From Synechococcus sp. CS-1328 (GTDB lineage Bacteria > Cyanobacteriota > Cyanobacteriia > PCC-6307 > Cyanobiaceae): a stretch of DNA of 59,415 bases. The position numbers were made by a program, and so were the translations under genes. The stretch spans positions 1-59,415 of the forward strand of contig NZ_JAHLYT010000029.1 of the NCBI RefSeq assembly GCF_025128095.1. The letters run 5' to 3'. Under the pieces are notes generated by a model. That model was not told where the DNA came from, ran no database searches, and saw nothing but the letters and a program-made list of their open reading frames with translations. Shown here piece after piece: positions 1 to 10,988 of this stretch; positions within the stretch are counted from its first letter, which is position 1, and every line of letters starts with the position of its first letter.

Positions 1-1
1 G

Positions 2-868
2 GCGGCGCCCCTGATCACTGCAGCGGGCGATGATCAAGGAACAATCCAGGGTCCGCTCGTCTCTGGTGCGACGACGGATGACGCCATACCAATCTTCTCA
101 GGAACAGCAGAACCAGGTAGCAGCGTTGCGTTGTTTGATGGGGGCGTCAGTCTGGGCAGCACAACCGCTGCGGCTGGTAATGGGTCCTGGAGTTTGACGC
201 CAGCAGCGGCGTTAGCCGATGGCAGCCATAGCGTCACGGCGATCGCAACGAATGCCGTTGGCTTGAGCAGCGGCGCCTCCTCAGCGTTTCTGCTCACAAT
301 CGATACGATCGTTCCAGTATCGCCACCGCAGGAACTCTCCCCGGTCGAGCCGCTGGGGCGAACCATCAGCGGCACCGAAGGGCCCGACTTCATCGCGTCC
401 GGCGATGGAGATGATGTGGTTGATGGTCGCTCCGGTGATGACGACCTACGCGGTAATGCTGGCGATGATCTTCTCCGGGGCGGTGATGGTGATGATCTTG
501 AGCGCGGTGGGAAGGGGCGAGACACATTGGAGGGTGGGTCTGGCAACGATCGGTTGCTGGGCGACAGGGGGTCGGATACGGTGATTGGTGGGGAGGGCAA
601 TGACATCCTCAATGGAAACATCGGTGCTGATGTGCTGATTGGAGGTGCGGGAGCTGACCAGTTTCTTCTCTCGAAGGGAGATGATGTGATTCGTGATTTT
701 TCCTTTACAGATCCTGATGTGATCGCGATCCTTTCTGGTCAGGCTTTCTCCTTGCTTGAGGATGCGGATCGCAATACGGTGATCGTTCGTGAGGGCTTCG
801 GTACGACAACCCTGTTGGGTGTTTCCCTGTCGGCTTTTCAGCAGGCCAATCCCATCCTCTTTCTCTGA
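2..868 (+). CDS. RTX/Ig-like repeat protein, 3' part (5' end outside window)
   Basis: The reading frame is open from base 2, so the gene begins upstream of the window and only about 288 C-terminal residues are visible. The first ~100 residues resemble a bacterial Ig-like repeat (a TxDDAIPxFSGTAEPGSSVALFD-type strand pattern, ending near LTIDT). This is followed by about ten glycine/aspartate-rich nonapeptides of the RTX type (GGxGxDxLxx), which bind Ca2+ and form a beta-roll in known family members, then a ~60-residue cap with ILFL at the C-terminus, resembling type I secretion substrates. Extracellular or S-layer-like location is inferred. Base composition is visibly less GC-rich than the downstream genes, which may indicate transfer. 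It is convergent with the cellulase gene, 32 nt apart. Confidence 0.8.
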   Translation, partial: AAPLITAAGDDQGTIQGPLVSGATTDDAIPIFSGTAEPGSSVALFDGGVSLGSTTAAAGNGSWSLTPAAALADGSHSVTAIATNAVGLSSGASSAFLLTIDTIVPVSPPQELSPVEPLGRTISGTEGPDFIASGDGDDVVDGRSGDDDLRGNAGDDLLRGGDGDDLERGGKGRDTLEGGSGNDRLLGDRGSDTVIGGEGNDILNGNIGADVLIGGAGADQFLLSKGDDVIRDFSFTDPDVIAILSGQAFSLLEDADRNTVIVREGFGTTTLLGVSLSAFQQANPILFL

Positions 869-900
869 GGGCGGCAGCCAGCTTTGCCTAGCCGCCGGCC

Positions 901-3900
901 CTATGCCAGTCCAACTCCGGCGTTCTGCCCGAAGGCAAAGGCCAGGGCGCCGGTCAGGCCGGCGTTGTAATCCAGGGCCACCTCGTTGCTGATGTAGTCA
1001 TCGCGGCGGTCGGTGTAGGCGAAGTCGTTGGCCTGGTTGGGGCCGCCCACGAGGGCGCCGGTCAGAACGTGGGCATTAGGCTGGCCATTGCGAAAACCAT
1101 CCCAGCCCACGCCGGAGGCGGCGCGATGGTGCGGCTGTTGGGGATAGGCGTTGCCGTAGCCCACCATGTAGCTGAACTGGCGGGGGTTGTCGCCGAGGAT
1201 GTAATCCACCGTGTCCGTCGCCAGTTGTCCGTAGCCGCCCTCCGGGTCGATCACGGCGTCGGCGTAGAAGCCGGCCATCAGGGCGGTATTGGCGGCATAG
1301 CGGAGTGATCCCCAGGGGCTGATGAAGCGCAGTCCGCCGTCGGTGATGCTCACGCCGTTGCGGCCATCCACCCAGCTGTCCAGCCAGCCCTCCACATCGC
1401 TGCGCACTGTGGCGCTGCCGGTGTCTTCCGCCAACAGCACGGCAGTGGCGTAGGAGGCGTCATCCCAGTTGTGGGTCCAGCCATTCGAGAGGCCACCGAC
1501 CTTGGAGGTGTAGATCGACATGGCCTGGTTGCGATAGTCGCTGCCATCGCCGCCGGCCGCTTCCACAGCCCGGGCCAGCCAGGCTGCGCTATAGGCGAGT
1601 TCGTCCTGGTATCCACTCCAGGAGTTGTAATAGTCGCGCACCTCCGTGATCGCGTCGGAATACTTGCCCTGGTAGCGATTGGCGAATGCGTCGAGCGCAA
1701 TCGCATTGTCGAGCAGTTCATCGGCATAGGCCGTTTCGCCGTTCTCGCGAAATAACACCGAGGCCGAGGCCAGGGCCGCTGCCGTGGCCCCTGCCAGATC
1801 CGATCCCGGCTTATCGGGGGTCACCACCATGGCGGGTCTGGCGATCGTCTGGACTTCCGGTGCGCTCCAGAGGGCGTGGTCCGCCGCCACATCACCCACC
1901 TGGGCCACCAGGTAGGTGGTCTGGCCGGAGGCATCGCGGCCATGGGCCTTGAGCAGATAGTCGGTACCCCAGCGCACCGCCTCCATCAGGTCGTCGAGCT
2001 GGCCGGTGGCGGCGTAGCTCTCGTTGAACTGAATGCCGCCCCAGGCGAGAGTGGAGAGGCTGGAGGCCAGGGGCAGGCCGAATTTGCCGTGATCGCCGGC
2101 ATCGTGGTAGCCGCCGCTCAGGTCGAGGCTGAGACCCGCCTGGAAGTTCTCGGGGCGCCGATCACCGAACCAGACCCCGTCGCGGCCATCGCCCAGACCG
2201 GAATCACCGCGCCAGGGCACACGGTTGCTGGCTTCATCCAGATCGCCGGAGCGGTTGGCCTCGTAAAACAGAAACGAGAGCCCGAGGGCCGTGCCGTAGT
2301 CCGGCGCCGCATTGGCTCCGCCCGTCGTTCCGCCATCCACCCCACCGGTTGAACCGCCATCTCCAGGAGCTCCAGGATTCCCGTTTCCCGGTGGTGTGGG
2401 GTCGGGGGTCACCGGATCGGATGGGGGGGTGGGGTTGGGGCTGACGGGATCGGATGGTGGTGTGGGATTCGAGGTCCCGCCTGATCCCGTGGTCGTTCCA
2501 GGCAGGAGGCTGTCCTGGCGGAACAGCAGCGAGGCATCGAGCGTGCCGGAGTTGCCAATGGGTGTGCCCTGGGTGCCGTTGAATCCCACCGTCACGGATC
2601 GGCCGGCAGGGATCGCCGCGGCCCAGTCACGGCCGCTGACGGTGTAGCGGGTCAGGCCGCCGCCCAGATCGGTGGCTTCAACCCCAGCTCCCCAGGGATC
2701 GCCGGAGATCCGATGCACTGTCTCGAAGCTGAAGCTCCAGTTCGGCAGGGCCTGGCCGGTGGTGTTGGTCACCGTCAGCTCGGCCGTGAAGCCATCCCAC
2801 CAGCGGCTGCCGCCGACGCTGACCGTGAATGGTTGGCTGGTGGTCCCAGTCCCTCCTGTCTGCGGTGGGCTGGGATCCGTGGGGCCCACAGGGTCAGTGG
2901 GGTCCATGGGATCCATCGGGTCCATGGGATCGGCGGGATCGTGGTTGTCGTGGTCGTGCGGCTGGCCGTGCCCGCCCGCGCTGCCGTTGAACGCATCTCC
3001 GCCGATCGGTGTCAGGCCTGTGCCCCTGCGGCTCTGCAGTCCGTCGGTGACCTGGCCGGCCGGCCCCTGTGGGGTCAGCAGCCCGGCGCGGCTGACCAGG
3101 CTCACCTGATCCACTCGCACCCCGAAGGCATCCTCCAGCCGGTCTTCCACCACCTGATCGTTGTGGAACTCGAGGTTGGCCGGGATCAGCTGGCCGCGGC
3201 GGATGCCGACCAGCAGGAGGCTCTGGCCGGTGGGTTCCACCGCGATCAGCAGACCCTCCGCCGTGTCGGACACCGTGAGCCGTTCCCTGGTGCCGAAGTA
3301 GAGGAAGCTGAGCTTCATGGTGGCGGGGTCGAAGCCTTCGACCCGTTCCTGCACGCCGGTTTCATGGGAGCGCACATAGACGGTGTCTGCGTCCCGTTCG
3401 CCCACACCCTTTTCCCAGGACAGGGCCCCACCGATGTCCTGGCGCAGATGCTCGTTGGCAACGATGCCGAAGTTGGCGGGGTTCAGGTCTTCGAGGCCCA
3501 CGCCCCGGATCACCTGGTCTTCGGGTGTCCAGGCCCAGGGATTGATGATCGTCGCTTCTCCGGCGGCGGTCTTGCCCACGATCAGGTTGTGCACCGACAC
3601 GTCACCAAAGTCGAGCCGGTCCCGGGAGGGATCGAAGCCTTCGATGTCCGCCCCGGCCGGATCGGCCCGGAACACCCGTCCATCCCGCGGGGCCGGGTCC
3701 GGTTCCGTGGGTGAGGGAGAGGGTGTGGGGCCTGGGGTGGGCGTCGGAGTGGGTGTCGGTGTGGGAAGCGGGGTGGGCGTCGGTGCTGGCGTGGGTGCCG
3801 GCGTTGGGGTGGGTATGGGCGTTGGATCGGTCGGGATGGCGCCGCCTGCCCCCAGCAGCAGGGAGCTGTTGAGGGCGCCGCTGTTGCCGATCGGCCGTCC

Positions 3901-4215
3901 CTGGGTGGCGTTGAATCCCACGCTCACGCTTCCCCCAGCTGGCAGGCGGGTGGCCCAGCCGGCGCCGGTGAGGGTGTAGCGCCAGAGCCCGTTGCCCATG
4001 TCGATCCGTTCTGCCGTGGCTCCCCATGGCGTGCCGCTCAGCTGGTGGGGGCTGTCGAACACCACGCTCCATCGCTCCAGGGCCACCGCTGAGGTGTTGG
4101 TCAGGGTCAGCTGAGCGGTGAGCCCGTTCCACCAGACGTCGCCGGAGATGGCAACGCTCACACCGGGTGTACTGCTGAGGGGGGGACTGAGGGGGAGAGC
4201 GTCAGGCTGGGCCAT
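901..4215 (-). CDS. Modular glycoside hydrolase family 9 (endoglucanase-type) with two CBM2-like domains
   Basis: 1104-residue protein. Visible order: CBM2-like domain ~18-122 (tryptophans WW28-29, W49, W79, W87), Pro/Thr linker ~129-172, an unassigned beta-rich region ~178-400 in which the motif GFDP recurs (193 and 294), a His/Asp and DPM-repeat linker ~415-445, a second CBM2-like domain ~462-566, a Pro/Gly linker, and a GH9 catalytic domain ~638-1104. The GH9 domain has the DAGD motif (705-708), a HHR motif near the C-terminal third and the catalytic-acid context SNEVALDYNA (E1078). GH9 enzymes hydrolyse beta-1,4-glucans. No signal peptide is visible at the start, so secretion, if any, would be by another route. 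The adjacent RTX protein suggests a type I system. The GH9 assignment is firm; the natural substrate is inferred. Confidence 0.9.
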   Translation of the reverse strand: MAQPDALPLSPPLSSTPGVSVAISGDVWWNGLTAQLTLTNTSAVALERWSVVFDSPHQLSGTPWGATAERIDMGNGLWRYTLTGAGWATRLPAGGSVSVGFNATQGRPIGNSGALNSSLLLGAGGAIPTDPTPIPTPTPAPTPAPTPTPLPTPTPTPTPTPGPTPSPSPTEPDPAPRDGRVFRADPAGADIEGFDPSRDRLDFGDVSVHNLIVGKTAAGEATIINPWAWTPEDQVIRGVGLEDLNPANFGIVANEHLRQDIGGALSWEKGVGERDADTVYVRSHETGVQERVEGFDPATMKLSFLYFGTRERLTVSDTAEGLLIAVEPTGQSLLLVGIRRGQLIPANLEFHNDQVVEDRLEDAFGVRVDQVSLVSRAGLLTPQGPAGQVTDGLQSRRGTGLTPIGGDAFNGSAGGHGQPHDHDNHDPADPMDPMDPMDPTDPVGPTDPSPPQTGGTGTTSQPFTVSVGGSRWWDGFTAELTVTNTTGQALPNWSFSFETVHRISGDPWGAGVEATDLGGGLTRYTVSGRDWAAAIPAGRSVTVGFNGTQGTPIGNSGTLDASLLFRQDSLLPGTTTGSGGTSNPTPPSDPVSPNPTPPSDPVTPDPTPPGNGNPGAPGDGGSTGGVDGGTTGGANAAPDYGTALGLSFLFYEANRSGDLDEASNRVPWRGDSGLGDGRDGVWFGDRRPENFQAGLSLDLSGGYHDAGDHGKFGLPLASSLSTLAWGGIQFNESYAATGQLDDLMEAVRWGTDYLLKAHGRDASGQTTYLVAQVGDVAADHALWSAPEVQTIARPAMVVTPDKPGSDLAGATAAALASASVLFRENGETAYADELLDNAIALDAFANRYQGKYSDAITEVRDYYNSWSGYQDELAYSAAWLARAVEAAGGDGSDYRNQAMSIYTSKVGGLSNGWTHNWDDASYATAVLLAEDTGSATVRSDVEGWLDSWVDGRNGVSITDGGLRFISPWGSLRYAANTALMAGFYADAVIDPEGGYGQLATDTVDYILGDNPRQFSYMVGYGNAYPQQPHHRAASGVGWDGFRNGQPNAHVLTGALVGGPNQANDFAYTDRRDDYISNEVALDYNAGLTGALAFAFGQNAGVGLA

Positions 4216-4297
4216 GGGTCGGACTGGAGTTGATTCAGGTGTAGGCCTGGCCCTGGCAACTCCTCAATCCTTCAAATGACGGAGATCTGACCCTGTT

Positions 4298-4360
4298 GCC
4301 CGGCAATTGCTGTGGCCCGGCAAGTGCCATGGCCCGGCACGTGCTGAGGCCCCGCAAGAG
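4298..4360. repeat. 17-bp tandem repeat, about 3.5 copies
   Basis: Three consecutive 17-bp units begin at 4298, 4315 and 4332, all starting GCCCGGCA, followed by a partial fourth unit at 4349. The array lies in the 157-nt gap between the LuxR-type gene (ends at 4373) and the start of the cellulase gene (4215), so it would be in the cellulase leader or promoter region. No function is evident. Confidence 0.75.
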
Positions 4361-4372
4361 AACCGCTGGTCA

Positions 4373-5112
4373 TCAGCGCAGATAGCCAAGCCGGAAGGCC
4401 TCGACGGCGGCAGCGGCCCGGTTGGTGACGCCCAGGCGCCGCAGGATGTTGTGCACGTGGTCGCGGGCGGTGCTGGGGGCGATGTGCAGACGGGTGCCGA
4501 TCTCCCGGTTGCTCAGGCCTTGCGCCACCAGCGCCAGGATCGAGAGCTCGCGGGGTGAGAGGGTTCCGCGCCCGCTTCCCGCCTCGCGACCGGGAAGCTC
4601 AGAGGAGTCCTCTCCTGTCTCCAGGCTGGTGGCGATCGCCGGATCCACGAAGGTCTCGCCACGGCAGAGGCGCTCGACGCCGTAGACGAGTGCTCCCCCT
4701 TGTCCCAGGCTGCCTTCCAGCACGATCACATCCGTGCCGGCCTCGATGGCGGCCTCGACCAGCCCCCTGCGGGAGTGGGTCAGCACCAGCAGACAGCGGT
4801 GCGGCAGGGTCTGGGCCTTGGCCAGCCGGATCAGGTCCAGCCCATGGCCATCGCCCAGCAGTTCAGTGGCCAGGATCAGCAGGGGCCGCTCGGCCTGTCG
4901 AACCAAGGCGTCTGCTTCGGCCAGGGAGGCGGTGATGCGCAGCCTCGGCGCGGTGTTCTGGGGGCGCAACCCGCTTTGCAGGGTGAGCACCAGCAGCCGC
5001 GGGTACATGCACACCAGCACGGGATGGGGGCGCAGCAGCACGCGCAACAGATCTCCGCGGGCCTGAAGCAGGGCCAGGGATCGATCGCCCCCCTCGTGTT
5101 CCGGAGTGCCCA

Positions 5113-5116
<4 letters not shown>
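4373..5116 (-). CDS. LuxR/NarL-type DNA-binding regulator with degenerate receiver domain
   Basis: 247 residues. The C-terminal ~65 residues form a GerE/LuxR helix-turn-helix (LSPRELSILALVAQGLSN, then a VHNILRRLGVTNRAAA-like recognition helix). The N-terminal part (~45-160) has the alternating strand/helix pattern of a response-regulator receiver. However, the position of the phosphoacceptor Asp is occupied by Thr in the segment LILATELLGDGHGLDL, and no conserved Lys is seen in the last strand. It therefore probably does not receive phosphate in the canonical way. The ATG start overlaps the stop of the upstream ABC ATPase gene by 4 nt, so the two are probably cotranscribed. Targets are unknown. 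Confidence 0.8.
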
Positions 5117-6786
<1,670 letters not shown>

Positions 6787-6788
6787 GG

Positions 6789-6866
6789 GGTTGGACAGCT
6801 GGGTTGGACAGCGGCGTTAGGCAGCGGCGTTAGGCAGCTGAGTTGGGCAGTGGCGTTGGGCAGTGA
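6789..6866. repeat. 13-bp tandem repeat, six units, abutting a start codon
   Basis: Six consecutive 13-bp units (starts 6789, 6802, 6815, 6828, 6841, 6854) share the pattern xGTTxGxCAGyxg. The array fills the space immediately upstream of the ABC ATPase start codon (ATG complement at 6784-6786), leaving no ordinary Shine-Dalgarno segment, and lies in the 177-nt divergent gap shared with the Rel/Spo gene. Confidence 0.85.
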
Positions 6867-6963
6867 GAGATGGCCGTTCTGCCCACCAGCTTGCTCGCTG
6901 ATCCTGTCGGATCCTCTACGACCTGACGCAGGCTGCATACCATGGGGTGGATTGCGGGGATGC

Positions 6964-9366
6964 ATGCCCAAGGCCGCCTCCGAACCGATGTCTCCTGTGG
7001 GGGCGGCAGTCAAGGCTGCAGCTGCGGGCGCGAGGCGGCCCAGCGGGCCGGTTGCAGCGGAGGTTGGAGGGCTGGTGGTGGACAGGAGCGGGGCTGTGGA
7101 AGCCGCGGCGGCCCGGCCGCGAATCCTCAGGCCGGCCGATTACGGCGTGCCCCTGCCCGAGTGGTTGCAACGCTGCATCGAGCACGTCCCCCCTGGTGTG
7201 GGCGATGTCTGCCCCACGGACGCCGAGGCCTTGCTGGCCTCGGCGTTTGACTTTGCCTACCAGCTCCACGATGGCCAGTACCGGGCCAGTGGCGAGCCCT
7301 ACATCATTCATCCGATCGCCGTCGCGGATCTGCTGCGCGACATCGGTGCCAGCGCCGGGGTGATCGCCGCCGGCTTCCTGCACGACGTGGTGGAGGACAC
7401 CGACGTCACCCCCGAGGAGATCGAGGCCCACTTCGGCCCTGAGGTGCGGGCCCTGGTGGAGGGCGTCACCAAGCTGGGTGGCATTCACTTCACCAACCAC
7501 ACCCAGGCCCAGGCGGAAAACCTGCGCCGCATGTTTCTGGCCATGGCCAGCGACATCCGCGTGGTGCTGGTGAAACTGGCCGACCGTCTGCACAACATGC
7601 GCACCCTCGGGGCGCTCAAGCCCGAGAAGCAGCAGCGCATCGCCCGCGAGACCCGCGAGATCTATGCCCCCCTGGCCAACCGCCTCGGCATCGGTCGGTT
7701 CAAGTGGGAACTGGAGGATCTGGCCTTCAAGATGCTCGAACCGGAGGCCTTCCGGGATATGCAGCAGCAGGTGTCCACCAAGCGCAGCGAGCGGGAGCAG
7801 CGGCTGGCGGTCACGGTGCAACTGCTGCGCGATCGTCTTGCCGCCGCCGGTCTGCAGGACTGCGAGGTGAGCGGCAGGCCGAAGCACCTCTATGGCATCT
7901 GGAGCAAAATGGAGCGCCAGCAGAAGGCGTTCCACGAGATCTACGACGTGGCGGCGCTGCGGATCCTCTGCCCCAGCCTGGAAGCCTGCTACCGGGCCCT
8001 GGCGGTGGTGCATGACACCTTCCGCCCCATTCCTGGGCGATTCAAGGATTACATCGGCCTGCCCAAGCCGAATGGCTATCAGTCTCTGCACACGGCCGTG
8101 ATCGGTCGGCATCGGCCGGTCGAGGTGCAGATTCGCACCAGTGATATGCACCAGGTGGCGGAGTATGGGATCGCCGCCCACTGGAAGTACAAGGAAGGTG
8201 GGTCACCGGCCTCCACCGGTGGTGACACCGAACGCTTCAACTGGCTGCGCCAACTGGTGGATTGGCAGAAGGAGGATGGGGGAGAGGACAGCAGCGATTA
8301 TCTGGCTTCGATCAAGGAAGATCTCTTCGATGAGGAGGTGTTCGTGTTCACGCCGAAGGGCGATGTCGTGGGGTTGCGCAAAGGGTCCACGGCGGTGGAT
8401 TTTGCCTTCCGCATCCATTCGGAGGTGGGCAATCACTGCCAGGGTGTGCGGATCAATGACCGCCTCTGTCCGCTGGCCACGCCGCTGCAGAATGGCGACT
8501 TCGTGCAGGTGATCACGGCCAAGAACGCCCATCCCAGCCTCGACTGGCTCAATTTCGTCGCCACCCCCACGGCACGCAATCGCATTCGCCAGTGGTACAA
8601 GCGCAGCCACCGCGAAGACAACATTCAACGCGGCACGGACATGCTGGAGCGTGAGCTGGGCCGTGAGGGATTTGATGGTCTGCTCAATGGCGAGGCTATG
8701 GCCCGGGTGGCGCGGCGCTGCAATCTGGTCGGCACCGAAGACCTGCTGGCGGCCCTTGGCTTTGGCGGTGTCACCCTGCACCAGGTGCTCAACCGGCTGC
8801 GGGAGGAGATCCGGCTTGCGACCGAAGCGGCGACGCCCGTGCTCAGCAACGAGCAGGTGGCTGCCGGGGTTGGGTCCCAGGCAACCGCTGTCCCTCCGGG
8901 GCCAGGCAGCGGCGCCGGCAGTCCGATCCTCGGGGTGGAGGGTCTGGAATATCGGATGGGGGGCTGCTGCAGCCCCCTGCCTGGCGAACCGATCCTGGGC
9001 AGTGTGGCCCTGGGCAACCACGGCATCACCATCCACCGGCAGGATTGCTCCAACGTGGCCCAGGTGCCGCTGGAGCGTCGGCTGCCGGTGCGCTGGAACC
9101 CAGCCATCGATCAGGGCAAGCGCCGCTATCCCGTGCAGCTGCGCATCGAAGTGCTGGATCGGGTGGGCGTGCTCAAGGACATCCTCACCCGCCTCTCGGA
9201 TCACCGCATCAACGTCAGCGATGCCCGGGTGCGCACCGCTTACGACAAACCGGCCCGGATCGATCTGCGGGTTGAGCTGATCAGCGCCGGCCAGTTGCGC
9301 ACCACCATGGATCAGATCCGCTCCATGGCTGACGTGCTCGACATCTGCCGCACGGGCATTGGCTGA
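6964..9366 (+). CDS. relA: Bifunctional (p)ppGpp synthetase/hydrolase (Rel/SpoT family)
   Basis: 800 residues from the ATG at 6964. The frame is open further upstream, but that part is antisense to the ABC ATPase gene and does not look like Rel. Domains: HD hydrolase with H140-D141 and E144-D145 in HDVVEDT; synthetase with R359FKD and GYQSLHT; TGS ~459-520; C-terminal ACT ~721-798. The RFKD form, with an intact HD, is typical of bifunctional long RSH enzymes that make and degrade the stringent alarmone (p)ppGpp in response to starvation. It is followed closely by selO, whose TTG start overlaps the end of this gene by 8 nt. Confidence 0.95.
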   Translation: MPKAASEPMSPVGAAVKAAAAGARRPSGPVAAEVGGLVVDRSGAVEAAAARPRILRPADYGVPLPEWLQRCIEHVPPGVGDVCPTDAEALLASAFDFAYQLHDGQYRASGEPYIIHPIAVADLLRDIGASAGVIAAGFLHDVVEDTDVTPEEIEAHFGPEVRALVEGVTKLGGIHFTNHTQAQAENLRRMFLAMASDIRVVLVKLADRLHNMRTLGALKPEKQQRIARETREIYAPLANRLGIGRFKWELEDLAFKMLEPEAFRDMQQQVSTKRSEREQRLAVTVQLLRDRLAAAGLQDCEVSGRPKHLYGIWSKMERQQKAFHEIYDVAALRILCPSLEACYRALAVVHDTFRPIPGRFKDYIGLPKPNGYQSLHTAVIGRHRPVEVQIRTSDMHQVAEYGIAAHWKYKEGGSPASTGGDTERFNWLRQLVDWQKEDGGEDSSDYLASIKEDLFDEEVFVFTPKGDVVGLRKGSTAVDFAFRIHSEVGNHCQGVRINDRLCPLATPLQNGDFVQVITAKNAHPSLDWLNFVATPTARNRIRQWYKRSHREDNIQRGTDMLERELGREGFDGLLNGEAMARVARRCNLVGTEDLLAALGFGGVTLHQVLNRLREEIRLATEAATPVLSNEQVAAGVGSQATAVPPGPGSGAGSPILGVEGLEYRMGGCCSPLPGEPILGSVALGNHGITIHRQDCSNVAQVPLERRLPVRWNPAIDQGKRRYPVQLRIEVLDRVGVLKDILTRLSDHRINVSDARVRTAYDKPARIDLRVELISAGQLRTTMDQIRSMADVLDICRTGIG

Positions 9367-10879
9367 ACGGCCCCATTCAGTTCCGGCTGGCCAGGCCAAT
9401 CCCCTGCTGAGCCTGCCCTTCGAGCCCTCCATCGAGGGGCTCGGCCCTGAGTACTGGGATGTGGTGGAGGCGGCCCGCTTCCCGCGCACGACGCTGCGCT
9501 TCCGCAACGATGTCCTGCTCGAGCAGCTGGGCATTGAGCCCAGCGCAGTGGCCAACGCCCACCTTGAGGCCGCCTACGGAGGCTTCGAGGCCCGCCAGCC
9601 GCTGCTGGCGCTGCGGTATCACGGCTACCAGTTCGGCACCTACAACCCCTTCCTCGGCGATGGGCGCGGCTTTCTCTACGGCCAGCTGCGGGATCGCCAC
9701 GGCCTGCTGCAGGACCTGGGAACAAAAGGCAGCGGCACCACCCCATGGAGCCGGGGTGGGGATGGACGTCTCACCCTCAAGGGCGGTGTGCGGGAAGTGA
9801 TCGCCAGCGAGGCGCTGCAGCGCCTTGGCGTCACCACCAGCCGCACGCTCTGTCTGCTGGAAACGGGAGAAGCGTTGTACCGGGGTGATGAACCGTCGCC
9901 CACCCGCAGTTCGGTGATGGTGCGGATGGCGCGCACCCACCTGCGCTTCGGCACCTGCGAGCGACTGCTGCATCGGCGCCGCCCCGATCTGCTGGAGCGG
10001 TTGCTGCGCCATGTGGTGGCCGTCTATTACCCCGCCATCGCTGCTGCCCATCCGATCGATACCCGGCCGGGTGCCGGCTCGGACGCCGCTTCCGGCAATG
10101 CCGAACCCCAGCTGCTGGCGTTCTACGGCGAGCTGGTGGAACGGGTGGCGCGGCTCGCTGCCGAATGGATGGCCGCCGGCTTCACCCACGGTGTGCTCAA
10201 CACCGACAACATGTCGCTGGCGGGTGAGAGCTTCGACTACGGCCCCTTCGCCTTCCTGGAGCGCTGGGATCCCGGCTTCACCGCCGCCTATTTCGACCAC
10301 AGCGGTCTGTACGCCTATGGCCAGCAGCCACTGATCTGCCATCACAACCTGCGCCTGCTGCAGGAGCCCCTGGCCATGCTGCTGCCGCGCGCCGAACTCG
10401 AGGCCCGGCTGGAGCGCTTTGCCCCCTCTTACGACACCCACTACCGCCTTTGCCTGCTGCGCCGGCTCGGGCTGGTTGCCGCAAGGGCAGAGCTGCCCGA
10501 CCCGGTGCTCCCCACCCTGCAGCTGTTGGCGGCCTGGCCGGTGGGCTACGGCAGCTTCTTCTCCGGGCTGGCCGCCCATGTGGCCTCCCACGGCTTGCCG
10601 GCGGGGCCTGAGGATCTGGTTCCCTTCCTGCCGGGGGCTCCCGAGCCGCCGCGATCTGAATGGCTCGCCTGGCGGGACACCTGGTGGAGCTGGAGCCACT
10701 GCGCTGACTCTGCTGGCGCGGGAGAGGCCGGCATGGGCGATGGCGGCAGCGTGGCTGCCCGGCTGCAGCGCTGGAACCTGCCCGAAACGCCCATCCGTCC
10801 GGTGATCGAGCGGATCTGGGAGGCGATCGATCAACACGACGATTGGCAACCGTTTCACACCTGGCTGGCCGGCACGTGA
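9359..10879 (+). CDS. selO: SelO/YdiU (UPF0061) pseudokinase-fold protein AMPylase
   Basis: 506 residues, the usual length for SelO. The conserved block near residue 120 (GTKGSGTTPWSRGGDGRLTL) and the catalytic NTDNMSLAGESFDYG segment (D283, plus the DYG that replaces DFG) identify the family. Known SelO enzymes transfer AMP from ATP to Ser/Thr/Tyr of proteins involved in redox homeostasis. The proposed start is TTG at 9359, overlapping the Rel/Spo stop; no better ATG exists before the conserved region, which starts within about 20 residues. Linkage to the stringent-response gene is suggestive, but a functional link is inference. Confidence 0.93.
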   Translation: MAERPHSVPAGQANPLLSLPFEPSIEGLGPEYWDVVEAARFPRTTLRFRNDVLLEQLGIEPSAVANAHLEAAYGGFEARQPLLALRYHGYQFGTYNPFLGDGRGFLYGQLRDRHGLLQDLGTKGSGTTPWSRGGDGRLTLKGGVREVIASEALQRLGVTTSRTLCLLETGEALYRGDEPSPTRSSVMVRMARTHLRFGTCERLLHRRRPDLLERLLRHVVAVYYPAIAAAHPIDTRPGAGSDAASGNAEPQLLAFYGELVERVARLAAEWMAAGFTHGVLNTDNMSLAGESFDYGPFAFLERWDPGFTAAYFDHSGLYAYGQQPLICHHNLRLLQEPLAMLLPRAELEARLERFAPSYDTHYRLCLLRRLGLVAARAELPDPVLPTLQLLAAWPVGYGSFFSGLAAHVASHGLPAGPEDLVPFLPGAPEPPRSEWLAWRDTWWSWSHCADSAGAGEAGMGDGGSVAARLQRWNLPETPIRPVIERIWEAIDQHDDWQPFHTWLAGT

Positions 10880-10988
10880 GCATCCCCCCACAGCATTCGG
10901 GCCGGGTGTCTGCCGCTACAGCCGCATGGGGTTGGTTTCCCTACAAACGGCCCATCAACGGGGTATCGGCCCCTCCGCAGTGTGCGAC

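Noticed and set aside
870..896. Terminator between the RTX gene and the cellulase gene (GGCGGC ... GCCGCC)
   Set aside because: Only a 6-bp stem with a 15-nt loop and no T-tract; too weak in GC-rich DNA to list as a feature.
2713..3714. A 333-residue forward ORF inside the cellulase gene
   Set aside because: Antisense to a protein with clear CBM2/GH9 domains; the translation is low-complexity Ala/Gly/His typical of antisense GC-rich DNA.
8203..9555. A 450-residue reverse-strand ORF across the 3' half of the Rel/Spo gene
   Set aside because: A shadow of the GC-rich forward coding frame with no recognisable domain.
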